Positions 18,899 to 27,710 of a stretch of DNA of 36,881 nucleotides are shown one piece after another (position 1 is the stretch's first letter; each line of letters starts with the position of its first letter). Origin of the DNA: Podochytrium sp. JEL0797 (lineage: Eukaryota; Chytridiomycota; Chytridiomycetes; Chytridiales; Chytriomycetaceae). The stretch is taken from positions 1-36,881 of the forward strand of contig JADGJG010000145.1 of assembly GCA_027596195.1 (NCBI GenBank), in the 5' to 3' direction. Position numbers and translations under genes: made by a program. The notes beneath the pieces were generated by a model. It was given only the letters and a program-made list of their open reading frames with translations, had not been told where the DNA came from and searched no databases.

Positions 18899-19020
18899 AA
18901 AGTCCCGTTGGAACGATTGGGGAACGATACAGTGCAGAACTTTATCGACGAACATATGGTTGCGCCAGCGAAGAACGCGAGTATCAGGAGGTGGTGGAGG
19001 AAGTTGTATTGTAGTTTTTA
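18899..19020 (+). pseudogene. Third copy of D5-helicase C-terminal segment, internally deleted
   Basis: It begins with TTGGAACGATTGGGGAACGA and the same NFIDEHMVA peptide as 16606-16660. It then jumps directly to GCGAAGAACGCGAGTATCAG and the Glu/Val-rich end with TTGTAGTTTTTAAGA, as at 16899-16912. About 150 bp between these points is deleted relative to the first copy. Confidence 0.75.
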
Positions 19021-19046
19021 AGAATATTTCTATGTAAAAAAAACAA

Positions 19047-20618
19047 TTACATATAAAAATCTCTCCCAACCCATCTGCGCAGACGAGTTTGCTTCACCAA
19101 TCCCTTGTTGTATTTCAAATTGACGTGCGTCAGGTTCGCCAGTTCAACCAATTCTTGGGGAACCGTACCCGAAAGCCGGTTGTCGGTCAAAAAAAGAAGT
19201 CTGAGTCTCACCAGGCGCCCGAGCTCGCGAGGAATCGTGCCTCCCAGATCATTGGAGCACAAAGAGAGTGTCTTGAGACTCGGTGGAAGGAAATCGGGAA
19301 CCCCACCGCCCAATTTGTTTTTCGATAAATCGAGTCGCGTGAGTACCACCAGGTTCTCGAGTGCGCGTGGGATCGGGCCCGTAAGTGCATTGGAACGGAG
19401 GTCCAGATCCTTGAGACTCGGTGGAAGGAAATCGGGAACCCCACCGCCCAACTTGTTGTTCGATAAAGCGAGTCGCGTGAGTAACACCAGGTTCTCAAGT
19501 GCGCGTGGGATCGGGCCCGTAAGTGCATTGAAACCGAGGTCCAGTTTCTTGAGACTCGGTGGAAAGAAATCGGGAACCCCACCGCTCAACTTGTTGTGCG
19601 ATAAGTCGAGTCGCGTGATTAACACCAGGTTTTCGAGTGCGCGTGGGATCGGGCCCGTCAATAGATTGTCGCGGAGGTTCAGCACCCTCAGTCCAACGAG
19701 TTGTCCAAGCGACGCGGGAATTTCACCACCAAGTCTGACGCCAATGAGTGTCAGAGACTGGAGCGAGATCAGTTCCGTCACAGCAACGGAGAAGGGGGTG
19801 ACCGTTTGCATGTCGTTCCAAGTGCTTTCCACGTAGAGGTATTTCAGGAGTGGTACGCAGTGGCAGAGGGCCTCGATGTCAAGCCCGCCTTCGACATAAA
19901 AGCCCAAGTACTGGAGGTCCTTCGGCACGTGTTTCCAGACGACATCCCTCGGGTAAAAGGACCACAGGCCCCCTTCGTACTCAATAGCATCAGTTGTCTC
20001 GATCAGTGCGTCATAGCCAGTCATATCTGATAAAGCCACGTTAGGAAACAGGTGCTGTTCCAAACGCCTAGAATCGTCTTCTTGTGCATCCCACTTGAGG
20101 ACCTTCACCCCACTCATGCGCAAATGGAAGTACACAGCAATGTACGATTCGAGCATATGGGTGAACAGGTCATGTTCGAACTCGTTGACGGGATGGCAGT
20201 GGTATTGGATCGGGGTCTTGTCCGTGAGATGGATGTCGAGGTTCCTGAGCGCCATCAGAGGGGTCGAAATCACGACGTTCCAAGCACGTGAAACTCGACG
20301 GTAACGATGGACTTGTTTGGGAGATAACCAGCACAGGATGAGAGGCACAACATCGACAGACAAGTCGTCAAACGTGGCCGAGTGTTTCTGGGCCTGGGCA
20401 GCATTCATGAGGGTAAGGAGCCACCTTTGGTGGTGGTCGCCCGCCCAGCTCCGCTGGGCTGTTGGGCACAGCCCGACGCTCGGCCCTGTCGCTACCGAGC
20501 TCCGGAGCTGCTGTGCTTGGATGTCGATGGTCTTTTGCTGGGCCTCGATGGTCGCTTGTTGGGCAGCAACGACCTGTTGCAGGTCGGTAACCAGGATCTC
20601 GAGGCGGGCTTCTTTCAT
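19047..20618 (-). CDS. F-box / leucine-rich-repeat protein with N-terminal coiled coil
   Basis: An intronless frame of 523 residues runs from ATG 20618 to TAA 19047-19049. Residues 1-39 are a Gln-rich coiled coil (LQQVVAAQQATIEAQQ). Residues ~40-66 are encoded by a GC-rich palindromic element. Residues ~82-119 form an F-box (VDVVPLILCWL ... YRRVSRAWNVV), which would bind Skp1 in an SCF ubiquitin ligase. From about residue 290 there are plant-type LRRs (LTGPIPRALENLVLLTRLDLS), with three near-identical 138-bp double repeats. A basic tail follows. It is likely a member of a multicopy family, because its 3' end is duplicated at 20695-20757. Substrate unknown. The match to LRR is certain; the F-box is strong. 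Confidence 0.8.
   Translation of the reverse strand: MKEARLEILVTDLQQVVAAQQATIEAQQKTIDIQAQQLRSSVATGPSVGLCPTAQRSWAGDHHQRWLLTLMNAAQAQKHSATFDDLSVDVVPLILCWLSPKQVHRYRRVSRAWNVVISTPLMALRNLDIHLTDKTPIQYHCHPVNEFEHDLFTHMLESYIAVYFHLRMSGVKVLKWDAQEDDSRRLEQHLFPNVALSDMTGYDALIETTDAIEYEGGLWSFYPRDVVWKHVPKDLQYLGFYVEGGLDIEALCHCVPLLKYLYVESTWNDMQTVTPFSVAVTELISLQSLTLIGVRLGGEIPASLGQLVGLRVLNLRDNLLTGPIPRALENLVLITRLDLSHNKLSGGVPDFFPPSLKKLDLGFNALTGPIPRALENLVLLTRLALSNNKLGGGVPDFLPPSLKDLDLRSNALTGPIPRALENLVVLTRLDLSKNKLGGGVPDFLPPSLKTLSLCSNDLGGTIPRELGRLVRLRLLFLTDNRLSGTVPQELVELANLTHVNLKYNKGLVKQTRLRRWVGRDFYM
19273..19690. repeat. 138-bp coding tandem repeats (two 23-residue LRRs per unit)
   Basis: TTGAGACTCGGTGGAA recurs at 19273, 19411 and 19549, an exact 138-bp period equal to 46 residues, with the start of a fourth unit after it. 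Units share long identical stretches, implying recent duplication or gene conversion. Confidence 0.9.
20421..20503. repeat. GC-rich palindromic element inside the LRR gene, copy 3
   Basis: It contains CCACCTTTGGTGG, then TGGTCGC, CCCAGCTCCGCTGGG, GGGCACAGCCC and GAGCTCCGGAGCT, a chain of hairpins. The order matches the palindromes at 18537 and 18763. It reads in frame through the LRR coding sequence between the coiled coil and the F-box. Confidence 0.7.
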
Positions 20619-20694
20619 GATGCAGAAAAAATGCAAAAAGTCGTTTTCGTTTTCCTTGTACGGAGGTGCATCAAAGTTTTACAGGTATTCCAAT

Positions 20695-20757
20695 TACATC
20701 AAGAATTTTCTCCCACCCCATCCGGGCGGAGGAGTTTGCTTCACCAATCCGAAATCG
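20695..20757 (-). pseudogene. Copied 3' end of the F-box/LRR gene
   Basis: The minus strand reads GGATTGGTGAAGCAAACTC, then a close match to the last ~15 codons of the LRR gene (19049-19105). It abuts the truncated SLM1-like paralog just past that gene's second donor site. It is a remnant of a second LRR-gene copy or of its insertion. Confidence 0.75.
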
Positions 20758-20763
20758 AATTAC

Positions 20764-21288
20764 CTTCTGCTCCTTGTCCAGCGTTGCCAGTTTCTTCTTG
20801 AGATTGTGATTAATGGATTCCAACGCAGGAACAGTGTGCTTGTCCAAACTTTCATGAACGGCAGCGTGCTTGGAGATGAGGACCCTGATGTCCGATTTGA
20901 AAAGATTCGCCAAAACTGGGATTGTGGAATTCTCCCCAAAAGCAATGTCGCGGAGTGGCGTTGGTTTAGACCATTCCTTATAATACTCAAGTATCAGAAT
21001 TCATGTTATACAATTTGTGAGATTCACCTTATGATTTGCGGTGAGGGACTTTACTTGCGCCTTTTCAGCGTCAGCCAAACGAGCGAAATGGTGTTTGAGC
21101 CTCGAAACCAATTCATTCCACCCGCGCGCTCTGTCGGTCAGAACGTCGGCTGGGTCAAGTTCCAATCCGAGAGCCGCAGTGTTGCTTTCGGGGTCGATCT
21201 GGTGGTCGGCCTCTTGCTCTTCGGAAAGGGTGAGCTCGGAAGGCGTGTCTGTAGGGGCAGCAACAGTCTGCTTGCGGAAAATGGACAT
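20764..21288 (-). pseudogene. Truncated SLM1-like paralog (BAR exons only)
   Basis: Exons 21288-21028 and 20976-20764 match exons 1 and 2 of the two full SLM1-like genes in size (exon 2 is 71 codons, as in the 21.5-23.5 kb paralog), phase and motif (LTDRARGWNELVSRLKHHFA; SKHAAVHESLDKHTVPALE). A donor GTAATT is still present at 20763, but no exon 3, PH domain or later part follows. Instead the LRR-gene tail begins about 6 bp downstream. Reading through the donor gives 24 or so extra residues, partly LRR-tail-derived, then a stop. The first ATG (21288) matches the paralogs' starts. Without the PH domain it would lack the lipid-binding part. It may be transcribed but is most simply a broken duplicate. 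Confidence 0.75.
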
Positions 21289-21473
21289 CCTTTTGGGAAT
21301 CAAAATGAAAAAGAATGACTAGTGATTTCTCCGCAAATATTTTCGCGTTTCGGAGATTGAAACTGGTTTCATCGCCGTTTCAACTTTCGCTAAAACTCAT
21401 TTTTTTCGATAACTATTTACAGAATCAAAGGGAAAACAGAAGGAAGAATCAAATGGAAAGAAAAGGACTCGCA
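21289..21473. other. Intergenic spacer between SLM1-like paralogs
   Basis: 185 bp, AT-rich. I see no gene in it. It is the 5' flank of the truncated paralog and the 3' flank of the complete one. Confidence 0.5.
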
Positions 21474-23479
21474 TTAAGCAACAATCTGGTTCGGCGCCGA
21501 AATTCCCTGGCTAAAAGCAGCAGACTTTTCATTCACAAACTCGACGGCAGGGAAGAAAAGGGGCTCCTTCACATCATAGTTCTTGACTGGGGCCAACGCA
21601 GGATCTGGAAGTGGCTTGTCGAACGCGTAAAGGAGCGACTTGTCTTCCGACTTGTTGGTAAGAGTCGTCGAAGAAGCTGGACGACGCGCTGAACGGACAA
21701 CGGGCTTGGTTGCCGGCACTTTGATGGAGGTGGATGGAACCCGCAGTCTTGGCACAGAAATCGGGACTGGTTGGCGAACGCTTGATGCTCTCATGGAGCG
21801 AACAGATCCCGCAATGGACACGGATTGAGCGCGAGTCACGGATGCTCTGATGGAGTCGGCTCTAATGGATCCTGTGGTTGGAACTCCGTGCCAGGCGAGT
21901 AGGTTGGTTGAGCCGTATGCGATAACACCAAAAGTGACCTTGCAAACGGTGGAAACGGCAGAATAGAATTGATGACTGTCGGTCAAGGAAGATCCCAAGA
22001 ACTGAAAAAGAAACGAATAAGATGCAGAAAATAATAATGAAACAAAAACCTCTGGCTTTTTTACCTTGTGCAAACGCGAAGCCCTCTTGAACATTTTCGC
22101 AAACTCCCTCTTCTCCGTCATGATAAACTCTCCAGGATTCCGATCTTGCATTCCCAGTGGTCCCAGGCTGCAGTCTCCGAGGAAGATAGTTTTCTTTGGC
22201 ACGAGCTTGTCAATCCGGTGCATTTGGGGTTTGCTAGTGAATTCATGAAGATATCCAGCAGCCGTAACGATGTAGAAGTACTCGGTGAAACTGGCAAACA
22301 ACCCTTTGCTCTTGCGACTCATGGACCCTTCGTAAATGACACCAATGAGTGGGTCGTCGTGTCCCGGATACTCGTCCGTCTCGAACATGGCAAGACCTCC
22401 ACTCTTGTCCAACTGCTCCACACAGAACGCATCCCACTCCACTTCCGCATCAAACCCATCCAACATATTCTCAATTCCAGCCAAATGGTCCGCAGACTGA
22501 GCAATAATTTCCGACAAGGACGTGACCCCCAACAAAATGACTTTGAGTTCGCGAATCAAGTTGGCCTCAAACACTTTGAAATCGGACTTGATGTTTTCGA
22601 GCGCCTCGTTGCGGATCGTGTTGCGGATTTTGGCCGCCGCGAGTTGCTTCTTGACGGCAAAGTTGGCGATCCAGGGGTCGCCGTGTTGGAGGGCATCCGT
22701 GCCTGGGCGTTGGGCGTACGAAAGTGACATGGCGAGGACGTGTTGCGCTTTCATCAAGTTGGATTTGTCTTTCGAGCGTTCTTTGTTGCGCTCCTGTGGA
22801 AAAATCGGACAGAATGGCGACAAAAAGTTAGACACTCGGCGTAGTTCAAGGGGGAAGGAAAGACTTTTACCCTCTGCTCTCTGTCCAACACGGCAAGCTT
22901 CCTCTTGAGAGATTGGAACATGGCCTCCAACGCAGGCACCGTTTGGTGTTCCAAACTTTCATGCAACGCCCGATGTTGTGCCACTTCCGTCGTGGTGTCC
23001 TGCTTAAAGACAGTAGCCAGATTCGTGATGCCCGATTGCTCTCCGAATGCATGTTCGCGGAGAGGCGCAGGTTTGGCCCATTCCTAGCGTCGGGGGAAGG
23101 CAAATTTAGTTGATGGACAAGCAAATGCGGGTTGATTGCGGTACAGATGGACAGAGAGGTTTACCTTCTGATTGTCTGCAAGGGTCTTGGTTTGGGCCTT
23201 CTCCGCCTCGGCCAACCGAGCGAAATGATGCTTCAGAGTGCCAACGAGGTCCTTCCACCCGCGCGCCCGGTCGGTCAGAACGTCGGCTGGATCCAAGATG
23301 AGGTCCAACATGGCCGTGTCGTCGTTATCTGGCTCCAGATCGGTAACAGCCGAAACGGAGATCACATCCAATTCATGCACTTGATCTACATGCACCTGAT
23401 CGGACTCGATGATGGGAGATTCTGGCGGGCTCAGGTAGTGCTTCTCTTCGGTGAGGGTGGGGTGGGACATCTTGTCCAT
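21474..23479 (-). CDS. SLM1-like BAR/PH-domain protein, paralog 2 (complete)
   Basis: Four phase-0 exons, 23479-23165, 23083-22871, 22793-22065 and 22001-21474, give 594 residues. The order is an acidic N-terminus, BAR-like helices (LTDRARGWKDLVGTLKHHFA; DFKVFEANLIRELK), and a PH domain (GSMSRKSKGLF ... YFYIVTAAGYLHEF, then FIMTEKREFAKMF). A Ser/Arg-rich tail with repeated SxRxSSVR-like phosphosite-type motifs follows. ATGs at 23470 and 23623 are also possible starts; 23479 was chosen because paralogs start just before the conserved DPAD region. The third intron is 63 nt and free of stops, so its retention would add 21 residues in frame. Likely role, from Slm1/2: PtdIns(4,5)P2-binding TORC2 effector at the plasma membrane. 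Confidence 0.7.
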
Positions 23480-23796
23480 ATGCAGAGTCCGAGTCGGCGT
23501 TTTTAAGAAGTTTTCGGCGTTCCCAAGTTCGAACTGAGTCATTTCAAACTGCATGAGTCTTTGATTAAAAAATTCATTCATTTGGAAAAAATTGGGCGGA
23601 GATCGCCCGATTCCCATCCTCATGCGATAGAACCAGGAAGGAATTGTGAATTTCTGAATCTTGAAGATGGATAGTCTCCCGGGCGCTCAAGTTTTCCGAA
23701 AGGGTGTCTTAAGGATTTGAACACCGAACGCCTCCACCGCGTGCGAGTTCAAACTTAGCCACTGGAAGTTCGAAAAGCTTATGCTCAATGAATATA

Positions 23797-24039
23797 TTAA
23801 TTGGGAGTTGAAGTCTTTTCGCACGAACTTGGACGCGTTCTTGGAATCCGGGGAGCGAGGAGATTCGGCAAGACCGCAACAACGAACTCAATCTTCCGTT
23901 CTTCCCACTCTCCAATCACAACCTTGTCACCGCACACTCTCCCATTCCGCCAACCCATAAACTTGGGATGAAAATCCTCTCGTTCGCACATCTCACTTGG
24001 CCTAACCTTTCTTTTTTTTGTGTGAAATTCACAAGTCAA
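23797..24039 (-). pseudogene. Clr2 C-terminal fragment (decayed copy)
   Basis: The minus strand reads FHPKFMGWRNGRVCGDKVV, matching the last residues of the Clr2 gene at 25050 (FHPRFMGRWNGRVCSDRVV). The stop used there is lost, so the frame runs on into former 3' flank. Nothing upstream of this segment of Clr2 is left. Confidence 0.75.
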
Positions 24040-24140
24040 AAATATTTTTATTCATGATCCACCCACAATACTTCTCTTTCCAAAAAAAATTTAACGGAAA
24101 TAAACCTCCTCCTTCAACTCTCTCCATCCCTCGAGAACTC

Positions 24141-24728
24141 TCAGTCTCTCGGCACATGCTCTAACGCCTGCTGCTTGATTCTTTTCTCGTACGCAACCTG
24201 CAACGAGTGGACTCCGTCAATATTCGACATTCACACAACAAACACCACACAAACACACCTTATACTTCTTCAACAACATATACGCGTCGGACTGCGCCGG
24301 CGAGTTGAGGTTCGGGTCGTTGGGCAGATCCTGGATTCCCAACAGAATTTGCTTCACAGTCATGGCAGGTTTCCAGTCCTGCTCCTCGTTGACAATCGAG
24401 AGGCACACAGTACCCGAGGGATAAATGTTGGGACTGCGTGAAGCGATTGAAAGGTTTAAAGTCAACCATTCCCAACAAACCCTCGACGTTTTGTAATTCG
24501 CTGGGGGGGTACAACGACCCAATAAATTCTCACTCGGAGATGGGAGGAGTGAAAAGAAAATCCTGGATGCGACACAGACACGCGTCATGGGAACCGGTGA
24601 CTCAAACGCATCAGGTTCAGCGAGTTGTCTGCGTTCTTGTCTGGCCGCGCGTAGAAGCCAAAGGGGCGGTCCCCAATGCACCACTTTTTCCGTTCCTCGG
24701 TGAGGCGATAGATGCAGAAGGTGTTCAT
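24141..24728 (-). pseudogene. UBC9 pseudogene (decayed copy)
   Basis: Three exon remnants are visible: a first exon from ATG 24728 (RLTEERKKW ... [16 protein letters not shown], with an extra codon and changes), the active-site exon at about 24260-24430 ([17 protein letters not shown] kept; one Ile-to-Met and a Leu-to-Pro change), and the last exon at 24141-24197. Exon 2 is missing and exon 3 survives only as a scrap near 24520-24560. It cannot give a full E2 enzyme. Confidence 0.8.
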
Positions 24729-25049
24729 CTCTGGTTTCTTAATTTGAGTCGTTCGAATTCAAGTTTTTCATTCCTTTGGAAAAGAAATTGGCAGGTTTCC
24801 AACGCAAAGAGGGGGAGTGACTGCGACGTACGAGAGAATCATGAAGGATGGGAGATTTCCTGAATCTTGAAGATGCATGGTGTCTAAACATCCGCCACGG
24901 TTTAATCGCCACTGCAAGTTCAAAATGCATACGCAAATGGAAATAAATGGGAGTTGAAGTCTCTTTACACAAACTCGGACGCGTTCTTGGAATCCCGGGA
25001 GCCGTGTACAACGGAGCAAGACCGCAACTCGCAAGAATGATATTTATTT
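24729..25049. other. Flanking sequence between UBC9 pseudogene and Clr2
   Basis: 321 bp with no gene. The part from about 24855 is the Clr2 3' flank and resembles 23640-23796. OXCT, which follows UBC9 in the later units, is absent here. Confidence 0.6.
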
Positions 25050-27598
25050 CTACTCCCACTCTCCAGTCACAACCCTGTCACTGCAAACTCTCCCATTCCA
25101 TCGACCCATAAACCGTGGATGAAACTTTGTAATCCTCTGATTCGCACACCGCACCAACACTGGCCTCACTTCCAACCCCCCACTGCCACTCGACCCCTCT
25201 GCCCACGTCCTCCTCACACAAAACCCAGCAACATCCTCATCCCCCTCCCGCCCCTTCTCCAAATGACACAAATACCCAAATATCTGCACCCCCTCCTCCC
25301 CTTCCTCGCGATACTGAATCCTCATCACCTCCACCACCGTATCCCGCGGGTCCAAAGGCGACACCAACTGCGAAACCACACCACGACCCGACACGTTCCG
25401 TTCCGGTTTCACCTTGTCAAAGTCAACTACGGCACCGGAACTCCAACACGCCAACTTTGGAACCACAACCACGTCTCCCAGTCCAATTATGGTTGGCCCG
25501 ATACGGAGGTACGTCCAACTCTTGTCTTTCACGATGGAGCGTTGCGGCGCGGAGGAAGGGTGGGAATATGGGTCTTTGGGGATCGTGACGGAAACGAGAG
25601 AATACTCCTGCCGCGGGTACACGCGACACACGTTCTTGTCCGTCGCGTATTCCATGGCAATATACATTCCACGTGCGTAGAGCACCGCAAGTGACTCTTG
25701 GTCGTCTGCAACAGCGAAGGGTTTTGATTCATGCGAAGCGTTGTTCTCCGCAATCGCTTGGCCACCCAAACCCCTCACCCGACTCATCGCGGCCGTAATC
25801 CCTTCACTCACTGAAACACTCTCAAACGGTCTCAACGCATCTCCATCAATGTAAAAACTCTCGCGTATCGGGTTCGAGAGGCCCAACATCTCCACACAAT
25901 GCAAATTAACGGTGAACGTGTCGTCTTCATCGTCGAGGAGATGCACCCCCTCCGTCCCGCGAGGCACGAAATGCGACCGCGCACTCGTCATGCGGACGTG
26001 ACACCCCCCTGCGTCATCGCTGCGCGTTTCGGAGAGCATGATGGAAGTCTGGTGAGCCGCGTAAACTGTTCGAACAGGCGTTTCATCCTCCTCATCGTCC
26101 AGGTTGGGAGCGCCAACGGCCACGTGGGATTCGAGCCGGTCAGTCACGATGCAGGGCCAAAACAGTTCGTCCCATGTGTTCAATTGGGGTGATAAATCGA
26201 GGCGGAGGGTGGATTGGGTGGAGGTACTCGCGGCGAGGTCTTTGAATTCGATTGTGAGGGGTTGGTCAGAGGTGACAGTTATGGGGAGCCACACGAGTTC
26301 GTGGACGTGGTATTTGTGTTTGTAGGGGGATGGGATGGGGGTTGGAGGGTGGGATGGTTCGGGGGGAGATGAAGCGGGGTGGTGGATTGGTGCTGCGGGT
26401 ATGTGGCGGGGAGGAGGGATTGGGGGGGAGGACGGAATTCGTTGTTGCGGACTGGAGTTGAATTGCGAGGGGAATGGAATGCGAGGAGGGCGACCACGAC
26501 CTCGCGATGGCAGAGGAGGAGGGCTTGGAGAGCGTGCTTTCGGCTCTTTCCGGCCAGTTGAAGGGCGGCTCGCGTTCCCGTTTTGTTGTTTCGAAAGTGG
26601 GGTTCGAGTTCGAGCCACGCGTTTCGGTTGTGGAGGTGGTGATGGTGACGGTGATGATTTAATGGCAGAGGATTCGTGGTCTGAGATGACAATCGCAAGG
26701 CCTTCTTCATGCTCGACCTGCCCCTCTCCTTCGTCCTCATCCGACAGTTGGATCACAAAGTCGGCCGATTCCGATTCCAACTCAGAGGAAGGGGTATCGC
26801 GATCCACGTTCACAATCTCGGCTCCCCGCATGACACCTGATTCGAGCAAAACAATCGAGAAACCCGACTCATCCGAAGACGTTGACTTGTCGCCATCATC
26901 GTCATTCGCAGCACTCCCAGATTCTTCCTCCTCGACTTCCTCTGAATCGTCTTCGGAATCATGAACATGCAATCTTCGCGAGGCTTTGGTTGCGGGAACA
27001 TTCATCAATATGGATTCGTCGTCCGTGTCGCTGTCTGGGGCAGAAAGTGTGCCGCGTTTCCGCTTTCGATGGGATGGTTCGGAATCGATTTCCGAATCGA
27101 CGGACTTTGGGCACAAGATGCATTCGCATGGCTGAGAGCGGGCGTTTGCGAGGTACACAAAATGGGGTGCGAATTCGTTTGCGGAGCGCATTTTCCTGAA
27201 GGGTCCTTTAGTGGATCGTTTCTAGTGTAGAATCTTCGCTTACCGGCCCGAGGGATGTCCCATGATGTAGCGATCGACGTGGTTGCCCTTCTGGCGCACC
27301 TGGGAAAACAGGTGGTAGCCATCGGGAAGAGCCGCGAGAGTTGCGTGTTTGGAAAACACGGGTTCGCCGTGGTTCTTGTTGCTGAGTTTGACGATCGCCT
27401 TGGCGATCTAATAAAGGAGTAAGAACATCGACCAGGAACAACAAGAACTAGGAAGTTCACACTCACAGCAGGGAGATATGACTCGAGATCCCCCTCAACG
27501 TACCCGGAAGGAACGTCGAAGATACCCGCGTCGCTGGCTGGAACAGGGATCCGGTCGGGGAGCCGCGGCATTGACGGAGGGTTTTTTTTCGCCCACAT
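25050..27598 (-). CDS. clr2: Clr2-like transcriptional silencing protein, copy 1 (complete)
   Basis: Exons 27598-27467, 27407-27244 and 27195-25050 (introns 59 and 48 nt) give 813 residues. The N-terminal Clr2 region is split across introns: [27 protein letters not shown], then [14 protein letters not shown] and a Cys cluster CECILC. An acidic, Ser- and Pro-rich disordered centre (~residues 130-380) with AT-hook-like GRGRPPR follows. Then comes the Clr2 core: [44 protein letters not shown] and the ending WNGRVCSDRVV. In fission yeast Clr2 belongs to the SHREC deacetylase/remodelling complex that silences heterochromatin. UBC9 lies 112 bp upstream on the same strand. The last ~66 codons lie outside the duplicated unit, so only this copy is complete. 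Confidence 0.8.
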
Positions 27599-27710
27599 TC
27601 AAAAGTCACTAAGTGGTATTTCACCCTCAAACAAAAGCAGTTTTCTCTTTCCATACAAACACCATTAATGTGCAATTAACCCTCCTCCTGCAACTCATCT
27701 GCTCCCTCCA

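Larger units (their letters stand above)
14223..19020. mobile_element. Endogenous viral element (large DNA virus-like gene remnants)
   Basis: Two hallmark gene types of large eukaryotic DNA viruses sit together: a D5-type primase-helicase and a BRO-N/T5orf172 gene. Both are broken. Pieces of the helicase C-terminus recur three times. Genes here have no recognisable introns and lack the C-to-G exon gradient of the host genes. The outer limits are uncertain. The left limit is set by the zinc-finger ORF next to the tandem repeat and the right limit by the third helicase-tail copy. Virus family is not resolved; a polinton- or plasmid-like origin is an alternative. Confidence 0.65.
23640..24850. 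repeat. Old, decayed copy of the Clr2-UBC9 block
   Basis: 23640-23990 resembles 24855-25130 (TTCTGAATCTTGAAGATG; GGGAGTTGAAGTCT; GGACGCGTTCTTGGAATC; ACTCTCCCATTCC). 24120-24740 resembles the UBC9 genes at 27.7 and 33.5 kb. No OXCT sequence is left between this UBC9 remnant and the next Clr2. It is far more diverged than the two later units. Confidence 0.8.

Noticed and set aside
19105..19836. 243-codon plus-strand frame with internal repeats
   Set aside because: It is the antisense of the LRR repeats, which explain its periodicity.
26335..26964. 209-codon plus-strand frame, repeated at 32139-32774
   Set aside because: It is the antisense of the low-complexity centre of Clr2 and has no recognisable domain.
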